The notes under the pieces: generated by a model
Databases searched by the model: none
Told to the model about the DNA's origin: nothing
What the model saw: only the letters and a program-made list of their open reading frames with translations
Translations under genes and position numbers: made by a program
Shown here: one piece after another, positions 33,068 through 41,027 of the stretch
How positions within the stretch are numbered: position 1 is the stretch's first letter
Layout of the letters: every line of letters begins with the position of its first letter
NCBI GenBank assembly: GCA_964527565.1
Contig: CAZGOY010000010.1
Location: 1-64,000, forward strand
Direction: 5' to 3'
DNA length: 64,000 nucleotides
DNA from: JAGXQV01 sp964527565
GTDB lineage: Bacteria > Pseudomonadota > Gammaproteobacteria > Burkholderiales > Sulfuricellaceae

Positions 33068-33340
33068 GAAAATTACTCCAGAGGAATTTCTAAAAACGCG
33101 ATTTATACCATATTTCGATGCCGGAACTCAAGCTGAATTTTGGCTTGGGGGACTTCCCGCTGAAGCCACAACACGCTGTGACGTTACTCATTGAGACGGC
33201 ATTTCCCCCTCTGCTCGTTGAAGATGCTGTTCCCCATACGCAGCGAAGGGCGCGGCGAGGTCACCGAGCTCTTCGCCTTGCGCCATCGGTAGGCGGGATA
33301 GGCTTGCCCCTCGTTGTAGCCCTTCTGGATGTGGCGTCAA

Positions 33341-33619
33341 TCAGACCCCGAAAATGTCCGAATGGGTACCCGTATGGATGAGCCAGAGGTTTGCATCGTC
33401 GGCTTTGTAGAGCAGCAGCCAGTCCGGCTCAATATGCAAATCGCGGTAGTTTTTCCAGTCGCCCTTTAGAGGGTGGTCTTTAAGTTCGCGCGGCAACGCC
33501 TGGCATGTTGCCAGCAGATCAATGACCGCGCGCAGCTTCGCCATATCCTTGCCGCGCCGTTTTGCAAGCGTCACGGCCTTGTCGAATTTGCGGGTGGAAT
33601 GAAGCGTGCGCGGACTCAT
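33341..33619 (-). CDS. YafQ-family mRNA interferase toxin
   Basis: 92 residues with the YafQ/RelE pattern: FDKAVTLAKRRGKDMAKL at the start, LKGDWKNYRDLHIEPDWLLLY in the core and IHTGTHSDIFG at the end, which includes the catalytic His and Asp positions. Cleaves ribosome-bound mRNA in characterised relatives. Its start overlaps the last base of the antitoxin gene. Confidence 0.92.
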   Translation of the reverse strand: MSPRTLHSTRKFDKAVTLAKRRGKDMAKLRAVIDLLATCQALPRELKDHPLKGDWKNYRDLHIEPDWLLLYKADDANLWLIHTGTHSDIFGV

Positions 33620-33858
33620 CAGATGCCCAGCGTGCGGTACAAGTCGGCGGCGCTGGCGTGGGTCGTAACATCCCCCTGCTCGACGGCTTCAATCGCCGCG
33701 ATTGTCTCCGCGTTCGGCATTTCCTGGCGGGCAATGTATGACCGCATCAGGTCGCGCACGATCTGTGCAGCCGGACGATGGAGGGTTGCCGCCACCGCCA
33801 TGAATTGGTCGCGTAACTCCGGCTCCATCTTGATGGACATTTGCACTTCCTTGGACAT
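33619..33858 (-). CDS. RelB/DinJ-type ribbon-helix-helix antitoxin
   Basis: 79 residues: MSKEVQMSIKMEPELRDQFM gives the RHH strand and first helix, then RPAAQIVRDLMRSYIARQ the second helix; the acidic tail would bind the YafQ-like toxin. The gene starts after ggaaaac and is preceded by a perfect nine-base inverted repeat that is the likely operator. Confidence 0.92.
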   Translation of the reverse strand: MSKEVQMSIKMEPELRDQFMAVAATLHRPAAQIVRDLMRSYIARQEMPNAETIAAIEAVEQGDVTTHASAADLYRTLGI

Positions 33859-33918
33859 GGCTGTTTTCCTTTTTGGGTGGGATTAGTGGCAATCTAATGA
33901 ATGCATTTCGCCATGTCA

Positions 33919-33941
33919 ACAGGTATCCAATAGATACCTGT
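33919..33941. promoter_or_regulatory. operator-like inverted repeat of the YafQ/DinJ-type operon
   Basis: ACAGGTATC-CAATA-GATACCTGT has perfect nine-base arms. It lies about 60 bases before the antitoxin start, the place where RHH antitoxins repress their own operon. Confidence 0.65.
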
Positions 33942-34076
33942 CGTACAATAAAGAACCTCCTCAGGCAACGCGACGCGTGCCCCCAAGTATGATAAATAAT
34001 CAAGACCTAACTCAATGAGAGCTTTGGCACAAACGGTGCTGCCGTTCAAGCTCGAAGCGATGAATTTACGCCGAAT

Positions 34077-34751
34077 TCACAACAAGCCGCGTTCCGCGAA
34101 CGACAGCATGCCGCCACCGGCCACCACGAAATGATCGAGAACCCGCACATCAACCAGAGCCAGCGCGTCTTTCAGCGCCAGGGTCAGCGCTTCGTCCGAG
34201 CGGCTGGGTTCGGCCACGCCGGACGGATGATTATGGGCGAAAATAATGGCGGCGGCATTGTGGTGCAGGGCGCGTTTGACGATCTCGCGCGGGTAGACGC
34301 TGGTCTGGGTGAGCGTGCCGCGAAACAGCGGCTCGCTGGCGATAACGCGGTTCTGCGCGTCGAGAAACAGGCCCAGGAACACTTCGTGCGGCAGGGCGGC
34401 CAGTTGCAGGCGCAGATAATCGCGCACCGCCTGCGGCGAGGAAAGCGCATCGCGCGCGGCAATTTCCTCGCCCAGCGCCCGTTTGGACATTTCCAGCACC
34501 GCCTGCAACTGGGCGAATTTCGCCGGGCCCATGCCGGGCATCCCACAAAATGCCACTTCCGAAGCCGCGAACAATCCGTTCAGGCTACCAAAATGGCGGA
34601 TCAGTTCACGCGCCAGATCGACCGCGCTTTTTCCGGGAATGCCGGTGCGCAGGAAGATCGCCAGCAATTCGGCATCGGAAAGCGCCGCCGCCCCCTGCTT
34701 GAGCAGGCGCTCGCGCGGCCTTTCGTCGGAGGGCCAGTCGGTAATCGCCAT
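34077..34751 (-). CDS. radC: RadC-family JAB/MPN domain protein
   Basis: 224 residues. N-terminal helix-hairpin-helix (GMPGMGPAKFAQLQAVLE) and C-terminal JAMM metalloprotease-like fold with E in HEVFLGLFLDAQNRVI, then FAHNHPSGVAEPSRSDEALT carrying the H-x-H...D metal ligands. The role of RadC is unsettled; it is not the RecG-linked repair factor once thought. Divergent from coaBC with only 30 bases between, a very common arrangement in proteobacteria together with dut. Confidence 0.95.
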   Translation of the reverse strand: MAITDWPSDERPRERLLKQGAAALSDAELLAIFLRTGIPGKSAVDLARELIRHFGSLNGLFAASEVAFCGMPGMGPAKFAQLQAVLEMSKRALGEEIAARDALSSPQAVRDYLRLQLAALPHEVFLGLFLDAQNRVIASEPLFRGTLTQTSVYPREIVKRALHHNAAAIIFAHNHPSGVAEPSRSDEALTLALKDALALVDVRVLDHFVVAGGGMLSFAERGLL

Positions 34752-34781
34752 GCCGCATCCTTTCCATTAGAATGGCCCATT

Positions 34782-35978
34782 ATGTCTGAATTTCACACAA
34801 AACGCCTGTTGCTCGGCGTCACCGGGGGGATTGCCGCCTACAAGGCGGCGGAGCTGGTTCGCCTGTTGAAACAGCAAGGTATCGAAGTGCAGGTGGCGAT
34901 GACCGCCGCCGCCTGCCGTTTCGTCACCCCCGCCACCTTTCAGGCGCTGTCCGGCAACCCCGTTTATACGGATTTATGGGACGAACGCGCCGCCGCCGGC
35001 ATGGCGCACATCGCCCTGACGCGCGGTTTCGACGCCGCCCTGATCGCCCCGGCGAGCGCCGATTTTCTCGCCAAGCTGGCGCACGGGTTGGCCGACGACC
35101 TGCTCTCCACGCTGTGCCTGGCGCGCGCCTGCCCGCTGCTGGTGGCACCGGCGATGAACCGCGAGATGTGGGAAAATCCCGCCACCCGGCGCAACGCAGC
35201 CCGCCTGCAACAGGACGGCGTGCTGCTGCTCGGCCCGGACAGCGGCGCGCAAGCCTGCGGCGAAACCGGCATGGGGCGCATGCTGGAACCCGCTGGACTG
35301 GTGGCCGCGCTGGAAGCGCTGTGGCAACCCAAGGTGTTGCAGGGCAAAAAGGTGCTGATTACCGCCGGGCCGACATTCGAGGCCATCGACCCGGTGCGCG
35401 GCATCACCAATGCCAGTTCGGGAAAGATGGGTTATGCCGTGGCACAAGCCGCGCTGGAAGCGGGTGCCGAGGTGGTGCTGGTTTCCGGTCCAACCGCTCT
35501 GCTTCCCCCGGCCGCAGCACGGACAATCAAAGTCGTTGGCGCCCAGGAAATGCTCAACGCAGTGCTACGCGAAACGGCGGACTGCGACATCTTCATCGCC
35601 GTGGCTGCGGTGGCGGATTACCGGATGACCAACCCGAGCGCACACAAGATCAAGAAGGACGGCAAGACCCTGACCCTCAAACTGACGCAAAACCCGGATA
35701 TCCTGGCAAGCGTGGCGAGTCTGCCCGCCGCGCCTTTCTGCATCGGCTTCGCGGCGGAAAGTGAAAGTCTGTTCGAGAACGCCGAAGCCAAGCGCAAGCG
35801 CAAGAAGCTGCCGCTACTCGCCGCCAACCTGGCGCAGGAAGCCATCGGCAGCGAAGACAACACCCTCACCCTGTTCGACGACGCAGGCATGCACCCCCTG
35901 CCGCGCGCCCCGAAAATCGTGCTGGCGCGGCAACTGATCGGACATGCCGCCAAACTGTATGGAGAATGGAAATCATGA
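34782..35978 (+). CDS. coaBC: bifunctional phosphopantothenoylcysteine decarboxylase / phosphopantothenate-cysteine ligase
   Basis: Two steps of coenzyme A synthesis in one 398-residue flavoprotein. CoaC part (1-185): GVTGGIAAYKAAELVR, the FMN site with the active-site His region, APAMNREMWENPA, and the flexible flap GETGMGRM. CoaB part: LITAGPTFEAIDPVR, NASSGKMGYAVA, and AAVADYR with the KIKK loop. Start at ATG 34782. Its end overlaps dut by four bases, so both are in one transcript. Confidence 0.97.
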   Translation: MSEFHTKRLLLGVTGGIAAYKAAELVRLLKQQGIEVQVAMTAAACRFVTPATFQALSGNPVYTDLWDERAAAGMAHIALTRGFDAALIAPASADFLAKLAHGLADDLLSTLCLARACPLLVAPAMNREMWENPATRRNAARLQQDGVLLLGPDSGAQACGETGMGRMLEPAGLVAALEALWQPKVLQGKKVLITAGPTFEAIDPVRGITNASSGKMGYAVAQAALEAGAEVVLVSGPTALLPPAAARTIKVVGAQEMLNAVLRETADCDIFIAVAAVADYRMTNPSAHKIKKDGKTLTLKLTQNPDILASVASLPAAPFCIGFAAESESLFENAEAKRKRKKLPLLAANLAQEAIGSEDNTLTLFDDAGMHPLPRAPKIVLARQLIGHAAKLYGEWKS

Positions 35979-36424
35979 AAAAAATCGACATCAAGATTCT
36001 CGACGAGCGCCTCAAGCAGCACCCGCCCTGCTACGCCACGCCGGGTGCTGCCGGGCTCGACCTGCGCGCCTGCATCGAGCACGTGCTGACACTCCATCCC
36101 GGTCAGACGGAACTGATTCCCACCGGCGTCGCCATTCACCTGGAAGACCCCAAGCTTGCGGCAATGATCCTGCCGCGCTCCGGCCTGGGACACAAGCACG
36201 GCATCGTGCTCGGCAACCTGGTCGGCCTGATCGACTCGGACTATCAGGGACAGATTTTCGTCTCGTGCTGGAACCGCGGGCAGACCTCCTTCCTGCTCAA
36301 CCCGATGGAGCGCATCGCGCAACTGGTGGTGGTGCCGGTGATGCAGGTGGGATTCAACGTGGTCGATGAGTTCGTCGAAAGCGCGCGCGGCCATGGCGGC
36401 TTCGGCAGCACGGGGAAACATTGA
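35975..36424 (+). CDS. dut: deoxyuridine 5'-triphosphate nucleotidohydrolase
   Basis: Hydrolyses dUTP to dUMP, keeping uracil out of DNA. 149 residues from ATG 35975 (an in-frame ATG three codons earlier is possible). All five trimeric dUTPase motifs are seen: TPGAAGLDLRA, PRSGLGHKHG, GNLVGLIDSDYQG, NPMERIAQLVVVPV and the C-terminal RGHGGFGSTGKH that closes over the nucleotide. Confidence 0.97.
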   Translation: MKKIDIKILDERLKQHPPCYATPGAAGLDLRACIEHVLTLHPGQTELIPTGVAIHLEDPKLAAMILPRSGLGHKHGIVLGNLVGLIDSDYQGQIFVSCWNRGQTSFLLNPMERIAQLVVVPVMQVGFNVVDEFVESARGHGGFGSTGKH

Positions 36425-36541
36425 GAATCTAGATGTCCCGAAAAATAAGACTCAACAATGAAATGCGGGTCTTGAAACGCTATTTTATAGAAGTGTCCTT
36501 ATTAAGGGTTCCTTAAATTTAGATGTGAGAAGCTTCGAACC

Positions 36542-37837
36542 ATGCTGACACTGCCGGATATGACCTCTGCCTCTCTGCTGCTCTGGATCGTATTGGGGAT
36601 CACGCTGCAATTGGCCCTGTGGCTTTCCATCAGCTTCTGGCGGCATTGGAGTGAGTATCAGGCACTGCGCACAGGCGTGCTGAGGAATGAGGGGGTGATC
36701 GTTCCCAATACAGAAACGTTGTCTTCATCATCCGAACCGGCATCTGTAGCGACGTGGAGTGGTTTCAGGAACTTCCGAGTCGATCGCAAGGAAATCGAGG
36801 ACGGCGCCCAATCCATCTGCTCGTTTTATCTTGTACCGGAAGACAAGCAGCCACTTCCGGCATTCCAACCGGGTCAATTTCTGACATTCCGTCTCGACGT
36901 ACCCGCGCCCGAAGGCAAGACAGAGCAGATTACCCGCTGCTACTCCTTGTCCGATGCCCCGCGCGCGGGGTTTTACCGCGTCTCCATCAAGCGCGTACCG
37001 GCACCTACAGGCAGTGCTTATCCCCCGGGCCGCTCGTCGAATTACTTTCATGATCACGTCCATGTCGGCGACCTACTGCAAGTCCGTGCACCTGGTGGTC
37101 ACTTCCATATTGATCGCAGTGATGCACCGGTCGTCTTGATTGGTGGTGGCATAGGGATTACCCCTGTGCTTTCCATGCTCAACTGGTGCGTGGCCGAGCA
37201 GCCCGGCCGGGAAGTTTGGCTCTATTACGGCGTTCGCAACAGTAGCGAACCAATCAAGCGATCCCATCTCGAAGCGCTTGCCGCGACCTACCCGAACTTC
37301 CATCTGCGTCTGTGTTTCAGCGATCCCTTGCCGGGTGATCAAGTTGGACGTGATTATCATCATCAAGGGCGCGTGGATGTCGTGTTATTCAGGACGGAAC
37401 TTCCCCTCAAGCCTTACCACTTCTACATCTGCGGTCCGACACCGATGATGGAAAGTCTCGTTTTAGGCCTGGAAGGCTGGGGCGTGCCGGAGAGCCACAT
37501 CCACTACGAAGCCTTTGGCCCTGCATCGATCAAGCGTTCGGCAAACACAACAGCCGTTGAATCTGCGGCGGCAATACAAAGCGACATCGTTGTCACATTT
37601 GCCAAATCCGGCAAACAGATTCCCTGGCAGCCGGGCATGGGGAACTTGTTGGATTTTGCCGAGGCCAATGGGGTAAAGGTTGAGTTCAGTTGCCGGGCGG
37701 GAAGTTGTGGATGCTGCCAAACGACAATCAAAACAGGAGAAGTTGCTTACGGTCATGCACCAGACTTCGATCCCGAACCGGGTAGCTGCCTGCTCTGTAG
37801 CTGCACCCCGAAGACCAGCGTGACTCTGGAGGCCTAG
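36542..37837 (+). CDS. membrane-anchored flavin/2Fe-2S oxidoreductase
   Basis: 431 residues. One N-terminal helix (about 11-33) anchors it. A ferredoxin-NADP-reductase-like module follows: FAD site RCYSLSDAP, then the NAD(P) site IGGGIGITPVLSMLNW and CGPTPMMESL. The C-terminal plant-type 2Fe-2S ferredoxin domain has FSCRAGSCGCCQTTIKTG plus the distal Cys in SCLLCSC. The order FAD-NAD-2Fe2S is that of oxygenase reductases and Hcr-like proteins, but here the protein is tethered to the membrane and encoded with a cytochrome b-like protein and an octaheme cytochrome c. It would move electrons between NAD(P)H and the membrane chain; direction unknown. Confidence 0.85.
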   Translation: MLTLPDMTSASLLLWIVLGITLQLALWLSISFWRHWSEYQALRTGVLRNEGVIVPNTETLSSSSEPASVATWSGFRNFRVDRKEIEDGAQSICSFYLVPEDKQPLPAFQPGQFLTFRLDVPAPEGKTEQITRCYSLSDAPRAGFYRVSIKRVPAPTGSAYPPGRSSNYFHDHVHVGDLLQVRAPGGHFHIDRSDAPVVLIGGGIGITPVLSMLNWCVAEQPGREVWLYYGVRNSSEPIKRSHLEALAATYPNFHLRLCFSDPLPGDQVGRDYHHQGRVDVVLFRTELPLKPYHFYICGPTPMMESLVLGLEGWGVPESHIHYEAFGPASIKRSANTTAVESAAAIQSDIVVTFAKSGKQIPWQPGMGNLLDFAEANGVKVEFSCRAGSCGCCQTTIKTGEVAYGHAPDFDPEPGSCLLCSCTPKTSVTLEA

Positions 37838-38416
37838 ATGACCAATAACCTCTGGCGCAAGCACATCCTTCCCTTTACGCTGCTGGTAGGTCTGCTTGGT
37901 GTGGCTACCCTTGTCGGGGACTATTTGCTGCACCGCTACAATCTGGTTTGGATCGGGCGCTACCTGGGCATTCCGGGTACCTTGCTCATCATTGGCTCCC
38001 TGATCTATTCGTTGCGCAAGCGCAAGATGATCACATCGGGCAACATGAAATCCTGGCTCAGCATGCACGAAGTCGGTACCTGGCTGGGTTCCCTGATGGT
38101 CTTGTTACATGCCGGCATTCATTTCAACGCCATCCTGCCCTGGTTGGCCACGGTTGCAATGGGCGTGAATGTCATCAGCGGCATGGTGGGCAAACTACTT
38201 CTTGGCCGTTCGCGTGAGTATGTCCTTGGGCAGCGTGACCACTACCAATTAAGGGGGATGTCCAAAGAGGACATCGAGCGAGCAGTGTTCTGGGATGCGG
38301 TCACCCTAGATGCCATGACCAAGTGGCGCAAAGTCCATATCCCAATCTTCATCGTCTTTGCCGTCCTGGCACTAGGTCACATCATCAGCATCTTTTTGTT
38401 CTGGGGCTGGGTATGA
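37838..38416 (+). CDS. cytochrome b-like membrane protein
   Basis: 192 residues with four to five helices. It begins directly after the reductase stop. Possible haem-ligating His residues face the membrane: H in SMHEVGTWLGSLMVLLHAGIHF (three His within about 20 residues) and one in ALGHIISIFLF. The shape recalls small b-type cytochromes or ferric-reductase-like subunits. It likely links the FAD/2Fe-2S protein on the inside with the c-type cytochrome on the outside (inference from order). Confidence 0.65.
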   Translation: MTNNLWRKHILPFTLLVGLLGVATLVGDYLLHRYNLVWIGRYLGIPGTLLIIGSLIYSLRKRKMITSGNMKSWLSMHEVGTWLGSLMVLLHAGIHFNAILPWLATVAMGVNVISGMVGKLLLGRSREYVLGQRDHYQLRGMSKEDIERAVFWDAVTLDAMTKWRKVHIPIFIVFAVLALGHIISIFLFWGWV

Positions 38417-39174
38417 GCCGCACACTGAAGTGGATCCTTGCCGCTAACCTGATTATTTTAGCCATTCTGACTTTCGTCTATCCACACCTGATGGTTGGCC
38501 CGGGTAGGTTGATTCCCGGCCATGCCAAATTGGAATCGGACTGCTTTGCCTGTCACGCCACCTTCACCGGTGCCGAATCACAACGCTGCGTCAGCTGTCA
38601 CAAGCCTGAGGAAATAGGAAAACTCACCACTACAGGTTTGCCAGTCCAGAAACCTCTGACTTCGACACCGTTCCACCAAAAACTCATCAGCACAGACTGT
38701 ATCGCATGCCATAGCGATCATGCCGGGGTGAAACGTTTCCGAACGACCGGGCAGTTCAATCATCAGTTGTTGGAAAAGGCGACGCGCGACGAATGCCTGG
38801 GTTGCCATAAGTCACCCAAGGACAGCCTGCACCAGCAAATCACGGGTAATTGCAGTCAATGCCACAGCCAGGACAAATGGACTCCTGCCACCTTTGAACA
38901 CACGAAGTATTTCGAACTGGATCGCGACCACAACGTTAAATGCGCAACCTGCCACGTTCGCAACGATTACAGCCGCTATACATGCTACGGTTGCCATGAA
39001 CACTCACAGTGGAAAATCCGTCGCAAGCATATCGAGGAAGGAATCCGTGATTTCGATAACTGTACCGAGTGCCACCGCAATGCCGACGAGCATGACATTC
39101 GAGGCAACTATGGCAATGCCCGAGGTGAGGGAAATGGCAAGAAAGATCGCAAGCGGAAACATGATGACGATTAA
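38413..39174 (+). CDS. membrane-anchored octaheme c-type cytochrome
   Basis: 253 residues with an uncleaved-looking N-terminal helix (about 6-28) and eight CXXCH motifs: CFACH, CVSCH, CIACH, CLGCH, CSQCH, CATCH, CYGCH and CTECH. Numerous further His could be distal ligands. The C-terminal 30 residues are highly charged (GKKDRKRKHDDD). It starts within the stop of the cytochrome b-like gene. I know of no assigned enzyme with this layout, so it is described as an electron carrier on the periplasmic face. Confidence 0.88.
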   Translation: MSRTLKWILAANLIILAILTFVYPHLMVGPGRLIPGHAKLESDCFACHATFTGAESQRCVSCHKPEEIGKLTTTGLPVQKPLTSTPFHQKLISTDCIACHSDHAGVKRFRTTGQFNHQLLEKATRDECLGCHKSPKDSLHQQITGNCSQCHSQDKWTPATFEHTKYFELDRDHNVKCATCHVRNDYSRYTCYGCHEHSQWKIRRKHIEEGIRDFDNCTECHRNADEHDIRGNYGNARGEGNGKKDRKRKHDDD

Positions 39175-39221
39175 CGACAAAGCCCAATTTCACAAGACAC
39201 GGGGATGTCAAGGCACAACTC

Positions 39222-39421
39222 ATGACTCAAGAACAACACCAAGCTATCCTGACCATTGCACTTCTCGCCGCCTTTGCGGATGGAACGAACAAGAACGGGA
39301 GGGAATACGACGCCTTGCTAAATACTTGGAGAATCAACCGGGAGCACCTGACCACACTGCACTCTACCGCCAGGTTTTTCTCATGCAAATCAGTCTTGAG
39401 ACCGAAGTGTTTTGCGGTTAG
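39222..39421 (+). pseudogene. truncated, frameshifted TerB-like gene
   Basis: One frame starts MTQEQHQAILTIALLAAFAD; a second frame then reads NEQEREGIRRLAKYLENQPG and ends QISLETEVFCG before a stop. The join, near 39283, needs one extra base. The pattern 'LtiAL.AAFADG..nerErE.IrriA' is that of TerB-domain proteins. Both the frameshift and the early end show a decayed copy of about a third of the usual length. Confidence 0.6.
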
Positions 39422-39431
39422 AATCAAGCCC

Positions 39432-39824
39432 ATGATCCGAAAATGCAAATCCCTGATCCTGGTGTGGGCGCTGGCGTTCCTGCAATGCTTGGCGCCCTTG
39501 ATGCACGCCCATGCCGGCGGCCTGCACGCCGTTGCGGACGCGCACATCCACTTCGACGGGTTGCATATCGGCGCAACGCACAAGCAGGTGGAATTCAGCG
39601 CGCACCATGTCGATGCCCCCTCGGTCAGCACACCGGCACAGCTCAAACGCGACCCCGTCTTTTCCCCCTCCAGCGCCGACTTGGCCATCGCCGTTACGCT
39701 GCTCTCCCAACCCACATTTGCGGTAGTGGCCTCCACCGTGCCGCAAACGCCGCTGCCTCCATCCAGATTCATTTGGCCTTCACCGCCCGCCCGGGCGCCT
39801 CCCGCCGCCTTTACCCTCCTGTAA
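39432..39824 (+). CDS. exported His-rich protein leading the metal-efflux operon
   Basis: 130 residues from ATG 39432. A signal peptide (MIRKCKSLILVWALAFLQCL, cleaved near AHA-GG) is followed by many His in a short space: HAHAGGLHAVADAHIHFDG, GATHKQVEF and SAHHVD. The C-terminus is Pro/Ala-rich. Small exported His-rich proteins such as CzcI or CnrX-like factors often precede RND metal-efflux genes, but this one lacks clear similarity to either. Likely to bind or sense metal in the periplasm (inference). Confidence 0.7.
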   Translation: MIRKCKSLILVWALAFLQCLAPLMHAHAGGLHAVADAHIHFDGLHIGATHKQVEFSAHHVDAPSVSTPAQLKRDPVFSPSSADLAIAVTLLSQPTFAVVASTVPQTPLPPSRFIWPSPPARAPPAAFTLL

Positions 39825-39840
39825 GTGAAACGTGAGCCTT

Positions 39841-39919
39841 GCCGCCTTGCGGCAGGGTCAGTGTGATTTGCCTTGAGCCGCCCTGCGGCTTGGGATTGGG
39901 AATGGAGCCGCCCTGCGGC
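39841..39919. repeat. three short hairpin repeats before the adaptor gene
   Basis: GCCGCCYTGCGGC occurs at 39841, 39877 and 39907, each a five-base-pair hairpin with a three-base loop, spaced 36 and 30 bases apart, and each in a context of 'gag/ttg-..-ttgg/aagg'. The last copy ends right at the ribosome site (aaggag) of the adaptor gene, so the hairpins may control its translation or stabilise the message. Confidence 0.75.
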
Positions 39920-39932
39920 AAGGAGTGGAACA

Positions 39933-41027
39933 ATGAATCAATTCCGTTGGATTTTCCTGGGTGGGTTGCTACTGGCCGCGCCCGTGTTCGCCGCCGATGA
40001 AGTGAAGATTTCGGCCACACAGAGTCAGACCATGGGGCTGGAAGTCGCGCCGCCGAAAAGTATGACGGCCAGCGCCGGCAATCCCCTGCCGGGGCAAGTT
40101 GTGGTGCCGAACAACCAGTTGCACGTCGTGGCGGCGCCGGTGGCCGGTCTGGTTGAAACGCTGGCGGTGGCGGCCGGCCAAAGCGTGAAGAAGGGCCAAC
40201 TGCTGGCGCGTCTGCAAAGCCCGGCGCTGGCCGAAATCCAGCGCGGCTTCCTGCAGGCGGCCGCGCAATCCCGTCTGGCTGCCGACAATCTGGCGCGCGA
40301 CGAAAAACTGTGGCGCGAAGGCATAATCGCCGAAAGCCGCTACCTGGCCGCGCAGGGGCATTATGCCGAAAATGCCGCCCAGCTTGCCGAGCGCCGTCAG
40401 GCGCTGAAACTGGCCGGGGTAGGCGATGCCGCGCTGGAACGCTTGAAAAAGAACGCCGCCTTGAGCGGGGCCGTGGAAATCCTCGCCCCCGCCGACGGCG
40501 TGGTGCTGGAGCAGATGGTGCTGGCCGGACAGCGCGTGGAAGCGGCGGCACCGCTCTACAAGCTGGCGAAGCTGAAACCCCTGTGGCTGGAGATTCAGGC
40601 TCCGCTGAAGCTGGCGGCGGAATTGAAAGGCGGCGAAGGCGTCACGGTTTCCGCTTTCCTGGCAGCAGGAAAGCTCATCATTATCGGACGCAGCGTGGCG
40701 GAGGGCAGCCAGACCGTGATGCTGCGCGCTGAAATAAACGAAGGCGCGGAAAATCTGCGCCCCGGTCAATTCGTCGAAGCCAGCGTGGTTTCCCCTGCCG
40801 CCGGCGCACAGTGGCGTATTCCGGCCAGCGCCTTGGTGCGCGATGGCGGCCGCACCCTGGTGTTCGTGCAAAGCGCCAACGGTTTCCGCATCCAGCAGGT
40901 AGCGGTGCTGGCGGAAAACGCCAACGGCCTGGTGGTCGGCGGACTGCAAGGGAATGAGCGTATCGCCGTACGCGGCGTGGTGGCATTGAAGGGCGCCTGG
41001 CAGGGCATCAGCGAAGGGACTGAATGA
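39933..41027 (+). CDS. RND efflux periplasmic adaptor (CusB/CzcB family)
   Basis: 364 residues with a signal peptide ending PVFA-AD. Membrane-fusion-protein features: a split lipoyl-like half VAAPVAGLVETLAVAAGQSVKKGQLL, an alpha hairpin (about 90-150), the second half VEILAPADGVVLEQMVLAGQRV, and a C-terminal barrel with RIPASALVRDGGRTLVFV. It bridges the pump in the inner membrane and the channel in the outer one. No N-terminal metal-binding Met cluster of CusB type is seen. Overlaps the pump gene by four bases. Confidence 0.93.
   Translation: MNQFRWIFLGGLLLAAPVFAADEVKISATQSQTMGLEVAPPKSMTASAGNPLPGQVVVPNNQLHVVAAPVAGLVETLAVAAGQSVKKGQLLARLQSPALAEIQRGFLQAAAQSRLAADNLARDEKLWREGIIAESRYLAAQGHYAENAAQLAERRQALKLAGVGDAALERLKKNAALSGAVEILAPADGVVLEQMVLAGQRVEAAAPLYKLAKLKPLWLEIQAPLKLAAELKGGEGVTVSAFLAAGKLIIIGRSVAEGSQTVMLRAEINEGAENLRPGQFVEASVVSPAAGAQWRIPASALVRDGGRTLVFVQSANGFRIQQVAVLAENANGLVVGGLQGNERIAVRGVVALKGAWQGISEGTE

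Noticed and set aside
33068..33340. A possible gene in the interval between rpmB and the YafQ-like toxin (plus frame 33118-33381)
   Set aside because: The 87-residue frame has no ribosome site or family features and overlaps the toxin gene; one minus frame looks faintly protein-like, but too short to name.
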